This document shows positions 6,616 to 12,186 of a stretch of DNA of 12,186 nucleotides, piece by piece. A program made the translations under genes and the position numbers. Each line of letters starts with the position of its first letter. Within the stretch, counting starts at the first letter, position 1. Under the pieces are notes generated by a model, which saw nothing but the letters and a program-made list of their open reading frames with translations, searched no databases and had not been told where the DNA came from. Source of the stretch: Candidatus Omnitrophota bacterium (GTDB lineage: Bacteria > Omnitrophota > Gorgyraeia > Pluralincolimonadales > Pluralincolimonadaceae); the NCBI GenBank assembly GCA_041653595.1, contig JBAZFB010000030.1, positions 1-12,186 on the forward strand. Reading direction: 5' to 3'.

Positions 6616-7626
6616 ATGGCATACGCGGCGGAAGTAAAAAATATAGTCAAAAAATTCCCGTCGGTCACGGCGGTAGACGATGTCAGCTTCTCCGTCGAAG
6701 AGGGCGAGATATTCGGTTTCCTCGGCCCAAACGGCGCCGGCAAGACGACCCTGATAAGGATACTTACCTGCCTGATGAAGCCGACATCGGGCCAGGCGAA
6801 TATAAGGGGCATCGATGTCGTCAAGCAGCCGTCGCTCGTGAGGCGCAATATCGGCGTCGTCTCGCAGGCGCTTACCAGCGACCTCGACCTGACGGCTTAT
6901 GAGAACCTGAATATCTACGGGAAATATTTCGATGTGCCGAAGAAAGAGCGCAAACAGAGCATAGATTACCTGCTCGGCAAGGTCGACTTGAAGGACAGGG
7001 CTAAGGAGCTCGTCGCGACATATTCCGGAGGCATGAGGCGGCGCCTCGAGATAGCGCGCGGGCTCATACACAAGCCGTATATCCTGTTCCTCGATGAGCC
7101 GACGATCGGGCTCGACCCGCAGTCGCGCCGCGTGATATGGGAACTGCTTCAGAAGATACGCAAGGAGACGGGGCTTACGATATTCATCACGACCCATTAC
7201 ATGGACGAGGCCGATATCCTCTGCGACAGGATAGGGATAATCGATTACGGCAAGATCGTGGCCCTGGACTCGCCGGCCAACCTCAAACGGAGCATAGGCG
7301 GTTTCGATATAATCGAGGTATCGCTCAGCAACTTCTCGCCTGCCGTCATGGAACAATTGAAGGCGATGAAATTCATCAGGGAGATCTCCGAAAAAGACGA
7401 GATGCTCAGGATTTCGGTCGATGACGCGGCAAAATCGATGTCGGTCCTGATCGATGAATTCAAGAAGATGGGCACCACGATCCTCTACCTGGCCATACAC
7501 GAGCAGTCCCTGGAAGACGTATTTATCCATTATACGGGCAAGACGATAAGGGAGGCCGAGGTCCAAAAGGTGAACTTCTTTATAGGGGCGGGGGCCCCGA
7601 GGAAAATGCCGGGAGCCAGGATATGA
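6616..7626 (+). CDS. ABC transporter ATP-binding protein (DrrA/YbhF type exporter)
   Basis: This 336-residue ATPase has all nucleotide-binding motifs: Walker A GPNGAGKTT (37-45), Q-loop VVSQ (81-84), signature YSGGMRRRLEIA (136-147), Walker B ILFLDEP (156-162) with catalytic Glu161, D-loop GLD (165-167) and H-loop His194 in TTHYMDEAD. The GGM signature and the C-terminal extension from about 230 onward are typical of the drug-exporting DrrA/CcmA/NatA class that partners ABC-2 permeases. The last 20 or so residues (about 316-336, ending APRKMPGARI) are extra tail of no recognised function. The gene starts seven bases after the fusion protein stop with AAGGA at 6607-6611. Its stop overlaps the permease start by four bases. 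It would act as a homodimer on the cytoplasmic face, powering efflux. Substrate unknown. Confidence 0.95.
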   Translation: MAYAAEVKNIVKKFPSVTAVDDVSFSVEEGEIFGFLGPNGAGKTTLIRILTCLMKPTSGQANIRGIDVVKQPSLVRRNIGVVSQALTSDLDLTAYENLNIYGKYFDVPKKERKQSIDYLLGKVDLKDRAKELVATYSGGMRRRLEIARGLIHKPYILFLDEPTIGLDPQSRRVIWELLQKIRKETGLTIFITTHYMDEADILCDRIGIIDYGKIVALDSPANLKRSIGGFDIIEVSLSNFSPAVMEQLKAMKFIREISEKDEMLRISVDDAAKSMSVLIDEFKKMGTTILYLAIHEQSLEDVFIHYTGKTIREAEVQKVNFFIGAGAPRKMPGARI

Positions 7627-8735
7627 GAGCGCTGGCTGTGACCGAAAGGGACCTCAAGAGGTTCATACGCAACCCGTTCGTAATAGTAGCGAGCATATTC
7701 ATGCCTCTTATGTACCTTGTCATAATGGGCAGTTCATTCCAGGGCGAACTCAAGCACCTTCCGGTCCTTCTGGTCGACCAGGATAACGGCCCTTACGCCA
7801 GGCGCGTGGTCGAATTGCTGCAGGCGCTCGAGGACGGCCCCCACACTCTCGAGATCACGAGGGAGAACGACCAAAAGAAGGCGGTCGATATGGTAAGGGA
7901 CGGTTTCTATAAAGGGGTCATAATAATACCGCCGGATTTCAGCAAAAATGTCGTCAAGAACGTGGATCCGCAGGTCGGGCTTCTTCTGGATAACACCGAT
8001 TCGATATCCGCGGGAAGTATTTCAGGCGTGGTCTCGAGGGCGATGGTTTACCTCAAGTCCGATTATTTGGCGGTCCGCCCGGACAGGTCGAGGCCGCAAT
8101 TGCGCTCGATAGAGCTCTATAAGAAGATAGACTACGACGCTTCGCTGGTACCGGGCATAATAGTCATGGCGATATTCATGGGAACGACGTTCACCGGGGC
8201 ATTCAGCCTCGTCATGGATAAGTTCCTCGGCATACACGAAAGTTACCTGTCGACGCCGCTAACGCGGTTCGACCTCGTCGCCGGCACGATAATGAGCGGA
8301 GTGCTTATCACGACGATAATGTCGATAATAGTCATGATAGGCGGCCTTTTGATAACCGGGATAAAGCTTGCGGGAGGCATAAGCACTGTCATGCTCCTGC
8401 TGGTCACGATGGTGATCACCGCCCTCGGGCTGTTGAGCATGATATTCACGGTCCTGGGACGGGCGGACCATCCGAGGATAGTCGGCGTGCTGGTCGGTTT
8501 CCTGAACGTAATATTCTATTTTCCGAGCGGAGCGGTCTATCCGATAGAGAGCCTGCCCAACTGGTTAAGGGCTTTCGCGAAAGTCAATCCCGAGGCATAC
8601 GCGGTCCACGCTTTTAAGGAACTCATTCTTAAGGGCTCCGGTTTCACGGCGGTCCGGGGCGACCTTATCTTCCTCATGGCATTTATCGTGGTTATGTTAT
8701 TTTTAGCGACGCTGACATTTAAAAGGACGATGTGA
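7623..8735 (+). CDS. ABC-2 type transporter permease (YbhS/YbhR-like)
   Basis: This 370-residue protein has the ABC-2 membrane layout. After a short amphipathic start (RDLKRFIRNPF) comes one membrane helix (about 18-36), then a large periplasmic domain (about 40-170) with VLLVDQDNGPYARRVVE and GVIIIPPDFSKNV. Five more helices follow between about 175 and 367. The ESYLSTPLTRFDLVAG segment (206-221), between the second and third helices, is the usual family motif that contacts the ATPase. PSGAVYPIESLPNWLRAFAKVNPEAYAVHA (331-360) is the ABC-2 hallmark near the last helix. Only one permease gene is present, so it probably forms a homodimer, unlike the YbhS-YbhR pair. Both ends overlap neighbours (ATGA at 7623-7626; TGATG at 8733-8737), so expression is tightly coupled. 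Confidence 0.94.
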   Translation: MRALAVTERDLKRFIRNPFVIVASIFMPLMYLVIMGSSFQGELKHLPVLLVDQDNGPYARRVVELLQALEDGPHTLEITRENDQKKAVDMVRDGFYKGVIIIPPDFSKNVVKNVDPQVGLLLDNTDSISAGSISGVVSRAMVYLKSDYLAVRPDRSRPQLRSIELYKKIDYDASLVPGIIVMAIFMGTTFTGAFSLVMDKFLGIHESYLSTPLTRFDLVAGTIMSGVLITTIMSIIVMIGGLLITGIKLAGGISTVMLLLVTMVITALGLLSMIFTVLGRADHPRIVGVLVGFLNVIFYFPSGAVYPIESLPNWLRAFAKVNPEAYAVHAFKELILKGSGFTAVRGDLIFLMAFIVVMLFLATLTFKRTM

Positions 8736-10078
8736 TGACGCATATAAGGAAGATCGTTATATTAACAGTATTATTTACGGCTCTGATAACCGGCCGCGTT
8801 TATGCCGAGGATATCCCGACCTTGACCCTTGACGACTGCGTCAAGGCCGCGCTCGCGAACAACCCGAAATTAAAGGAAGCTGTCGCCAATGTCGACCTGA
8901 ATAAGGCCGGGATCGGCTCGGCGAAATCCGCTTACCTGCCGCAGCTCTCCACGACGGGCAGCTACATACATTATGACACCTCGAAGGTAGCCTTCGGATC
9001 TTTCGCGCTTTCGGGCAATGTCACTAACGCCTTTCCCGCCGTCGATAAGAGATATGAGGTCTTATCGGAAAACACCTCAGTCAGCCAGCTTATCTGGGAT
9101 TTCGGGCAGACGCTGAACAGGATCAAGTTCGCCAACGAGACGCTCTCGGCCTCGCAGTATGAGTTCCTTGAGACGCAGGAGAACACGATACTTAACGCCG
9201 AGAAGGGGTATTTCGACGCCATGCGAGCGCAGCTCCTGCTTGAGGCGGCGAAAGATAACTTTGAGATGATGAGAGTCCACCTCGGACGCACAGAAGGATT
9301 TTTCGAAGTGGGATTCCGGCAGGCCTATGACGTTACGAAGGACGAGGTCAACGTCGCCAACGCGAACCTCGACCTCGTGACCGCGAAGAAGAATTTCGAG
9401 ATGTCCAAGGTGACGCTCAATAATATAATGGGGAATACCGGCGGGACGGCATACAGGGTGGTCGAGATAGGTGATTTCAAGCCGGACGAGATAAACCTTG
9501 AGGAGGCGCTTAAAGCCGCGGCATCGAACAGGGTCGAGCTCTCGAAGCTGCAGGCCAGGGCGCGGGCGGCCCAGGCCGACCTCGCGGCCAAGAAGAAGGG
9601 GAATTGGCCGGTAATATCCGTAGGGGGCAGCCACCAGGTCAGCGATACAAGCACGCCCGGCGTCGGCAACGTCCAGAGCTGGAACGCAGGGCCCCAGATC
9701 AGTTGGCCGTGGTTCGACGGTTTCAAGACAAAGTCTGAAGTGGAGGCCGCGCAGGCGAACCTTAAGTTAGCCCAGCTCGGGATCCAGGACGAGACATTGA
9801 ACATAGCCCTTGAGGTCCAGAGCGCGGTGCTTTCGCTCGGGGAATCGAAGGAGCGGATCGTCGCGACGGCAAAACTACTCCAGCAGTCGAAAGAGTACCT
9901 CGATATAGCCAACGCGAGGTACGAGGAAGGCCTCGGCTCGATAATAGAAGTGACGGACGCCGAGAACTCGGTCGTCTCGGCCAGGCAGGGCCACGCCTCC
10001 GCGATCGCCGACTACCTGACCGCATCCGCGTCATACCAAAAATCCATCGGCGTCATATCCCAGGGCATAGTTAAATAA
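8735..10078 (+). CDS. TolC-family outer membrane efflux protein
   Basis: This 447-residue protein has an N-terminal signal peptide (MTHIRKIVILTVLFTALITG, cleaved near VYA-ED at about 24). Two OEP repeats follow, each a beta-hairpin part plus long helices. The first opens with LTLDDCVKAALANNPKLKEA and the second with NLEEALKAAASNRVELSKLQ. SQLIWDFGQTLNRIKFA and the matching ISWPWFDGFKTKSEVEAAQAN are the equivalent strand-to-helix turns of the two repeats. EVTDAENSVVSARQGHASAIADYLTASA is the typical C-terminal helix. It would form the trimeric outer-membrane duct for the exporter encoded upstream and shows that the host has an outer membrane. I prefer ATG 8735, sharing its A with the permease stop and preceded by AAAGGA (8722-8727), over GTG 8732. 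It is the last gene of the operon. No clear terminator follows. Confidence 0.95.
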   Translation: MTHIRKIVILTVLFTALITGRVYAEDIPTLTLDDCVKAALANNPKLKEAVANVDLNKAGIGSAKSAYLPQLSTTGSYIHYDTSKVAFGSFALSGNVTNAFPAVDKRYEVLSENTSVSQLIWDFGQTLNRIKFANETLSASQYEFLETQENTILNAEKGYFDAMRAQLLLEAAKDNFEMMRVHLGRTEGFFEVGFRQAYDVTKDEVNVANANLDLVTAKKNFEMSKVTLNNIMGNTGGTAYRVVEIGDFKPDEINLEEALKAAASNRVELSKLQARARAAQADLAAKKKGNWPVISVGGSHQVSDTSTPGVGNVQSWNAGPQISWPWFDGFKTKSEVEAAQANLKLAQLGIQDETLNIALEVQSAVLSLGESKERIVATAKLLQQSKEYLDIANARYEEGLGSIIEVTDAENSVVSARQGHASAIADYLTASASYQKSIGVISQGIVK

Positions 10079-10119
10079 ATCCTTCCGGTCGGCCCCGTAT
10101 TTTACCCCCGTTATTATGC

Positions 10120-10147
10120 TTGAAATAAGTATTTCGGGAGCTATAAT
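10120..10147 (+). promoter_or_regulatory. Putative sigma70 promoter facing the cassette array
   Basis: TTGAAA (10120-10125) and TATAAT (10142-10147), 16 bp apart, match the consensus at 11 of 12 positions. The geometry equals that of the efflux operon promoter. Transcription would begin near 10154, just before the half attC site, and read into cassette 1. Position and direction resemble the cassette promoter Pc of an integron, but no integrase gene surrounds it. It is a sequence match only. Confidence 0.65.
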
Positions 10148-10160
10148 CATCTTATACGCT

Positions 10161-10192
10161 AAAGGCACAGCCGTTGAGTTCAAACGTTAGAC
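10161..10192 (+). repeat. Truncated attC site (3' half only) at the left edge of the cassette array
   Basis: This 32-base stretch matches the 3' half of the second attC (about 11116-11147) at roughly 28 of 32 positions, all differences being transitions. It shares GGCACAGCCG, GTTCAAACGTTAG and the R' box GTTAGAC (10186-10192). The matching left arm (AACATTTCACTCCAGCGGAC in the other two sites) is absent from 10079-10160, so the hairpin cannot form. I read it as an attC that lost its 5' half, with the crossover point G10186/T10187 still opening cassette 1. An attI site is less likely because attI does not normally resemble attC arms. Confidence 0.78.
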
Positions 10193-10691
10193 AAGGAGAT
10201 GAATAATGACAGATAATCGAAAAATTAACATTAAGGCACTGGTAGTGGGTGTGTTAACAGATTTAGGCAGCTCGATAGTTTTAGGTATCATACTGGGCGT
10301 AGTGGCGGCTATTATCCTAATTGCTCAAGGCGTTCCACCGAAAGAAGTTGCTGTGCGTTTGCAGGGACAGATGCTTCTTATCCCAAGTATGATCATAGGT
10401 CTTGGAGGCACGTTGCTTGGAGGTTTTGTTGCCGGCCGAATTGCAAAAGATTATGAAGTGTTCCATGGCGGCATAGTGGGTTGCATAAGTATTTTACTTG
10501 GTTTTTTCTTTTGGTCATCTTGTCCCTTGTGGTATAACCTCGCAGGCCTGATAGTAACTATTCCTTGCGGAATGCTGGGAGGTAATATCGCAAAAATTAC
10601 TCGTAAGAATATAAATAAAAATGTCTAACATTTCACTCCAGCGGACGGCGCTGGCTACCTGTTTTAATGTCGCCGCCGCTGAGTTCAAACG
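10187..10691 (+). mobile_element. Integron gene cassette 1
   Basis: This 505-bp unit runs from the crossover point in GTTAGAC to the G of GTTATAAG and holds one gene plus its attC. The R'' box of its attC (GTCTAAC, 10623-10629) is the exact reverse complement of the R' box at its left edge (GTTAGAC, 10186-10192), as required for a cassette excised and inserted as a circle. Base composition is visibly lower in GC than the chromosomal genes upstream. Confidence 0.88.
10206..10628 (+). CDS. Small four-helix membrane protein (cassette gene 1), function unknown
   Basis: This 140-residue, very hydrophobic protein has four likely membrane helices at about 12-40, 56-78, 87-103 and 108-130. It has a short charged N-terminus (MTDNRKINIK) and a basic C-terminal tail (KITRKNINKNV). 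The segment GGFVAGRIAKDYEVFHGGIVG recalls the glycine-rich centre of TIGR04086/YrzE-like small membrane proteins, whose function is unknown; that link is tentative. The ATG has a good AAGGAG (10193-10198) seven bases upstream, so the cassette brings its own ribosome-binding site. The TAA stop (10626-10628) lies inside the R'' box of the cassette's attC, leaving no 3' spacer. Codon use is clearly more AT-rich than the efflux operon, which fits recent acquisition. Confidence 0.85.
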   Translation: MTDNRKINIKALVVGVLTDLGSSIVLGIILGVVAAIILIAQGVPPKEVAVRLQGQMLLIPSMIIGLGGTLLGGFVAGRIAKDYEVFHGGIVGCISILLGFFFWSSCPLWYNLAGLIVTIPCGMLGGNIAKITRKNINKNV

Positions 10692-10697
10692 TTATAA
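10623..10697 (+). repeat. attC recombination site 1 (75 bp)
   Basis: R'' GTCTAAC (10623-10629) and R' GTTATAA (10691-10697) bound an imperfect palindrome. Pairing arms: TTT 10631-10633 with AAA 10687-10689, CTC 10636-10638 with GAG 10681-10683, AGCGG 10640-10644 with CCGCT 10676-10680, CGGCG 10646-10650 with CGCCG 10671-10675. C10639 and A10645 bulge out. A loop of about 20 bases (10651-10670) closes it. Conserved outer boxes, unpaired stretches and single bulged bases are the hallmarks of attC sites, which integron integrases recognise as folded bottom-strand DNA. Confidence 0.9.
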
Positions 10698-11141
10698 GAT
10701 GATAATATGATTGATAAAAAGATAAAAATAGAATATTACGATCAGAATGAGGATTTTGCGAAATATCTGCCTAAAACCGGCGTGATCGCGAAGCAGTTAA
10801 TTGATGAATATAGAAATAATGATTGGTTCCTTGTTAAGATTGATGAGCCATTTGAATATCAATTGAAAATAGGCGAAAATTATCAATATAAATTAATCGA
10901 ATGCAAGAATATGCTTATTCGCTCCCGAATAAAGAATGAAGATATCGACTCACCTAATGGCACCTCTGTCTTTATAATGCTCATCCCTGATGAATCAAAA
11001 TTATCAAATAATCCAATAAAAATAAAAGATTTTATACATATAGCATTGGGAAGTGCTAAGATTATATAGGCTTATAACATTTCACTCCAGCGGACTGCGC
11101 CAGCCATCCGTTATCAAGGGCACAGCCGCTGGGTTCAAACG
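10692..11141 (+). mobile_element. Integron gene cassette 2
   Basis: This 450-bp cassette runs from the crossover after G10691 to G11141. It opens with TTATAAG and closes with an attC whose R'' side reads CTTATAAC (11071-11078), the exact complement of GTTATAAG at its left edge over eight bases. This second, different matched pair makes chance very unlikely. It is markedly more AT-rich than cassette 1. Confidence 0.9.
10707..11069 (+). CDS. Hypothetical small soluble protein (cassette gene 2)
   Basis: This 120-residue protein is rich in Lys, Ile, Asn, Asp and Glu, with no signal peptide, membrane helix or cysteine-pair motif that I can see. It has a single Cys. I do not recognise the family. 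The pattern of short beta-like segments (DWFLVKIDEPFEYQLKIGENYQYKLIE, then SVFIMLIP and DFIHIALGSAKII) suggests a compact alpha/beta or mostly beta domain, but that is only an impression. The start is unusual: there is no Shine-Dalgarno sequence, and a three-codon reading frame (ATG ATA ATA TGA, 10699-10710) overlaps the start ATG as ATGA. It is strongly AT-rich, unlike the chromosomal genes, as is common for cassette genes. It could be an accessory or antitoxin-like protein; nothing in the sequence decides. Confidence 0.72.
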   Translation: MIDKKIKIEYYDQNEDFAKYLPKTGVIAKQLIDEYRNNDWFLVKIDEPFEYQLKIGENYQYKLIECKNMLIRSRIKNEDIDSPNGTSVFIMLIPDESKLSNNPIKIKDFIHIALGSAKII

Positions 11142-11147
11142 TTAGGC
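11072..11147 (+). repeat. attC recombination site 2 (76 bp)
   Basis: R'' TTATAAC (11072-11078) and R' GTTAGGC (11141-11147), the latter a canonical GTTRRRY, bound an imperfect palindrome. AGCGG 11089-11093 pairs with CCGCT 11126-11130, and CTGCGCC 11095-11101 pairs with GGCACAG 11119-11125 with one mismatch. A11094 bulges at the same place as A10645 in site 1. The loop is about 17 bases. Its left arm is identical to site 1 over AACATTTCACTCCAGCGGAC, so both belong to one attC family, as in chromosomal cassette arrays. Confidence 0.9.
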
Positions 11148-12186
11148 AATCGAGAACACATGAAGAGCATACCATCAGCAATCGTTTGGTTTCCTTTGGT
11201 TGTGGCTCTCCATTTTCTGGGCTTGGGGAGCGCGTTCGGATCTTCTCCCATGAAATTCCATGTCATTTCGGATTCCTCAATCTCACCTGCCGGGACGAAG
11301 GCAGCCCGACCTGACGCGCTATTGTCCGGCGGAAAATTCTACGTGAGCTACCTTCAAGTCTCACCCCTCAGAACATTCCGTCTTCTTGTTCTGGACAAGA
11401 ATCTGACGCTCTTGGGATCAACTGATCTGTTTTCTGGCAAGAATCAGCCAACGGATATACGCGTATGTTCAGGACCCGGAGATTCCTTTTTCTATGCTTT
11501 TGAGACTACTAACTTCCGCAAAGGGATTCCCAATCACCTAAACATTGCCCGGTATGTGTTCACGGAATCACTTCCAACTTTGGCTTCCTCCAAGACGGAA
11601 GTAGCCGCAGCCATGCCCGTAGTCATTCCTGACGGGCTTCCCCGGTCCGGTGACGATCTGGCTGATGATCCTGCGCCCTTTATCTACAGAGACTGTTTCT
11701 ACGTAATCACGAGGAAATGGGAATCAGCGATCCTGAAGGTTCGTTCGTTTTCCACAGACTTGGATCATCTGGAAACCCGGGAGATGGATCTCGGTAAGTC
11801 ATTTCCCGGGCTCTACCTATCAGTCAATTCCATGGTCGACATTGAAGGGCAGCCGTATCTAATCGCCGGCGTGTTCAATGGCCCACCGATCGACCGCCGC
11901 TTTTTCTCGTACATTGCCGCAATTGGATTGGACGACACCATGACAAAGGCCGGCAATCCCATAGTTCTCTCAAGGACAAAATGTTACGAGGATAATGTTG
12001 CTTGTGCGAGACATTCGGGGGGGATCCTGTTCGTGGGATATGACAGCCGAGAATATGACAGCCCAAAGCCCGCGCCTTTGGATCACCTCGGGATAATCAA
12101 GGCCTTCGATCCAAGGAACGGGTTCAAGGAACTGGGTTTAGTCCGGATTAACTCGGGCCGTATGATCGACAATCATTTCACTTTTG
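11142..12186 (+). mobile_element. Integron gene cassette 3, incomplete at window edge
   Basis: This unit begins after the crossover G11141 with TTAGGCAATC. Its attC is not reached. If the reading is right, its R'' box should be GCCTAAC, extended to GATTGCCTAAC if the match runs as far as in cassette 2. At more than 1,045 bp it is already larger than either neighbour. Its composition is more balanced than that of cassette 2, suggesting a different origin. Confidence 0.75.
11160..12186 (+). CDS. Large exported protein of unknown function, 3' partial (cassette gene 3)
   Basis: From ATG 11160 the frame is open for 342 codons to the window edge without a stop. The start MKSIPSAIVWFPLVVALHFLGLGSAFG looks like a signal peptide, cleaved around residue 23-27, so the product should be exported. 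The mature part is rich in short beta-type stretches that recur: GGKFYVSYLQVSP, FRLLVLDKNLTLLGS, DSFFYAFET, APFIYRDCFYVITRK, AILKVRSFSTDLDHLE, QPYLIAGVFNG, GGILFVGYDSRE, GIIKAFDPRNGF. This rhythm resembles blades of a beta-propeller, but I cannot assign a family. Four Cys residues lie in the mature region. There is no clear Shine-Dalgarno; AATCGAGAACAC precedes the ATG. Codon use (many TTC, TCC, CCT, TCT) is unlike both the chromosomal operons and cassette 2. Expression probably depends on read-through from upstream. Confidence 0.75.
   Translation, partial: MKSIPSAIVWFPLVVALHFLGLGSAFGSSPMKFHVISDSSISPAGTKAARPDALLSGGKFYVSYLQVSPLRTFRLLVLDKNLTLLGSTDLFSGKNQPTDIRVCSGPGDSFFYAFETTNFRKGIPNHLNIARYVFTESLPTLASSKTEVAAAMPVVIPDGLPRSGDDLADDPAPFIYRDCFYVITRKWESAILKVRSFSTDLDHLETREMDLGKSFPGLYLSVNSMVDIEGQPYLIAGVFNGPPIDRRFFSYIAAIGLDDTMTKAGNPIVLSRTKCYEDNVACARHSGGILFVGYDSREYDSPKPAPLDHLGIIKAFDPRNGFKELGLVRINSGRMIDNHFTF

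Noticed and set aside
6586..7566. A 326-codon open frame on the reverse strand
   Set aside because: It lies exactly antisense to the ABC ATPase, whose motifs are all intact. Its translation has no recognisable domain and it has no ribosome-binding site. GC-rich codon bias explains it, as for the 225-codon reverse frames at 518-1195 and 2486-3163.
8732..8734. GTG start for the TolC-like gene, three bases upstream
   Set aside because: ATG 8735 has better spacing to AAAGGA and shares its first base with the permease stop, a common coupling arrangement. The effect on the product is one residue.
10118..10138. Hairpin GAAAT-AAGT-ATTTC as a terminator of the efflux operon
   Set aside because: The stem is only five good pairs, low in GC, and not followed by a run of T. 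Its bases overlap the putative -35 box of the cassette-facing promoter.
10161..10192. Left boundary site read as attI
   Set aside because: It is nearly identical to the 3' half of a true attC in the same array, which attI sites are not, and there is no integrase gene beside it.
10161..11147. Threefold repeat GTTCAAACGTTA read as a CRISPR array or transposon ends
   Set aside because: Spacing is about 450-500 bp with a gene in each interval, the repeats pair with upstream left arms, and the box matches follow the attC rule. There is no transposase and no regular short spacer.
11875..12066. A 63-codon reverse frame in cassette 3
   Set aside because: It is antisense to the long exported-protein frame, has no ribosome-binding site and no recognisable content.

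Overview
The window comes from a Gram-negative bacterium: it encodes a TolC-type outer-membrane channel and a three-part efflux pump. The backbone is GC-rich with frequent ATA, AGG and CGG codons and very tight gene spacing. This would fit an uncultured candidate-phylum lineage such as Omnitrophota, but that placement is a guess from style and gene content, not from a marker gene.

Region 1 (1-5017) is one compact forward operon with overlapping or abutting genes. In order it holds the C-terminal half of a PiT/CysP-type anion permease, a JAMM/MPN metalloprotease, a MoeB/ThiF-type E1 enzyme, a TerC-family membrane protein, a GalT-like nucleotidyltransferase, and a secreted GH16 beta-glucanase with a C-terminal discoidin-like domain. 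The first three look like sulfate uptake plus ubiquitin-like sulfur-carrier chemistry. The last two point to beta-glucan breakdown and sugar-1-phosphate handling.

Region 2 (5018-10078) is a self-contained drug or solute efflux operon: TetR regulator, HlyD-type membrane fusion protein, ABC ATPase, ABC-2 permease and TolC-like channel. It starts with a near-perfect sigma70 promoter (TTGACA, 16 bp, TATAAT). A perfect 26-bp palindrome lies just downstream and is almost certainly the TetR operator.

Region 3 (10079-12186) differs sharply in base composition and codon use and is an integron gene-cassette array. Two complete attC recombination sites (10623-10697 and 11072-11147) follow two small genes. 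A third site upstream survives only as its 3' half (about 10161-10192). The diagnostic evidence is that each cassette's R'' box is the exact reverse complement of the R' box that opens the same cassette: GTTAGAC with GTCTAAC, then GTTATAAG with CTTATAAC. Cassette 1 encodes a four-helix membrane protein, cassette 2 a small AT-rich protein of unknown function, and cassette 3 a large exported protein that runs off the window. No integrase gene is visible, so this is either a cassette cluster lacking an integrase or a displaced part of a larger array. A strong promoter-like sequence (TTGAAA, 16 bp, TATAAT) just upstream of the broken attC points into the cassettes.

There is no gene-free stretch longer than about 130 bases. 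No rRNA, tRNA, CRISPR array or insertion sequence was seen.
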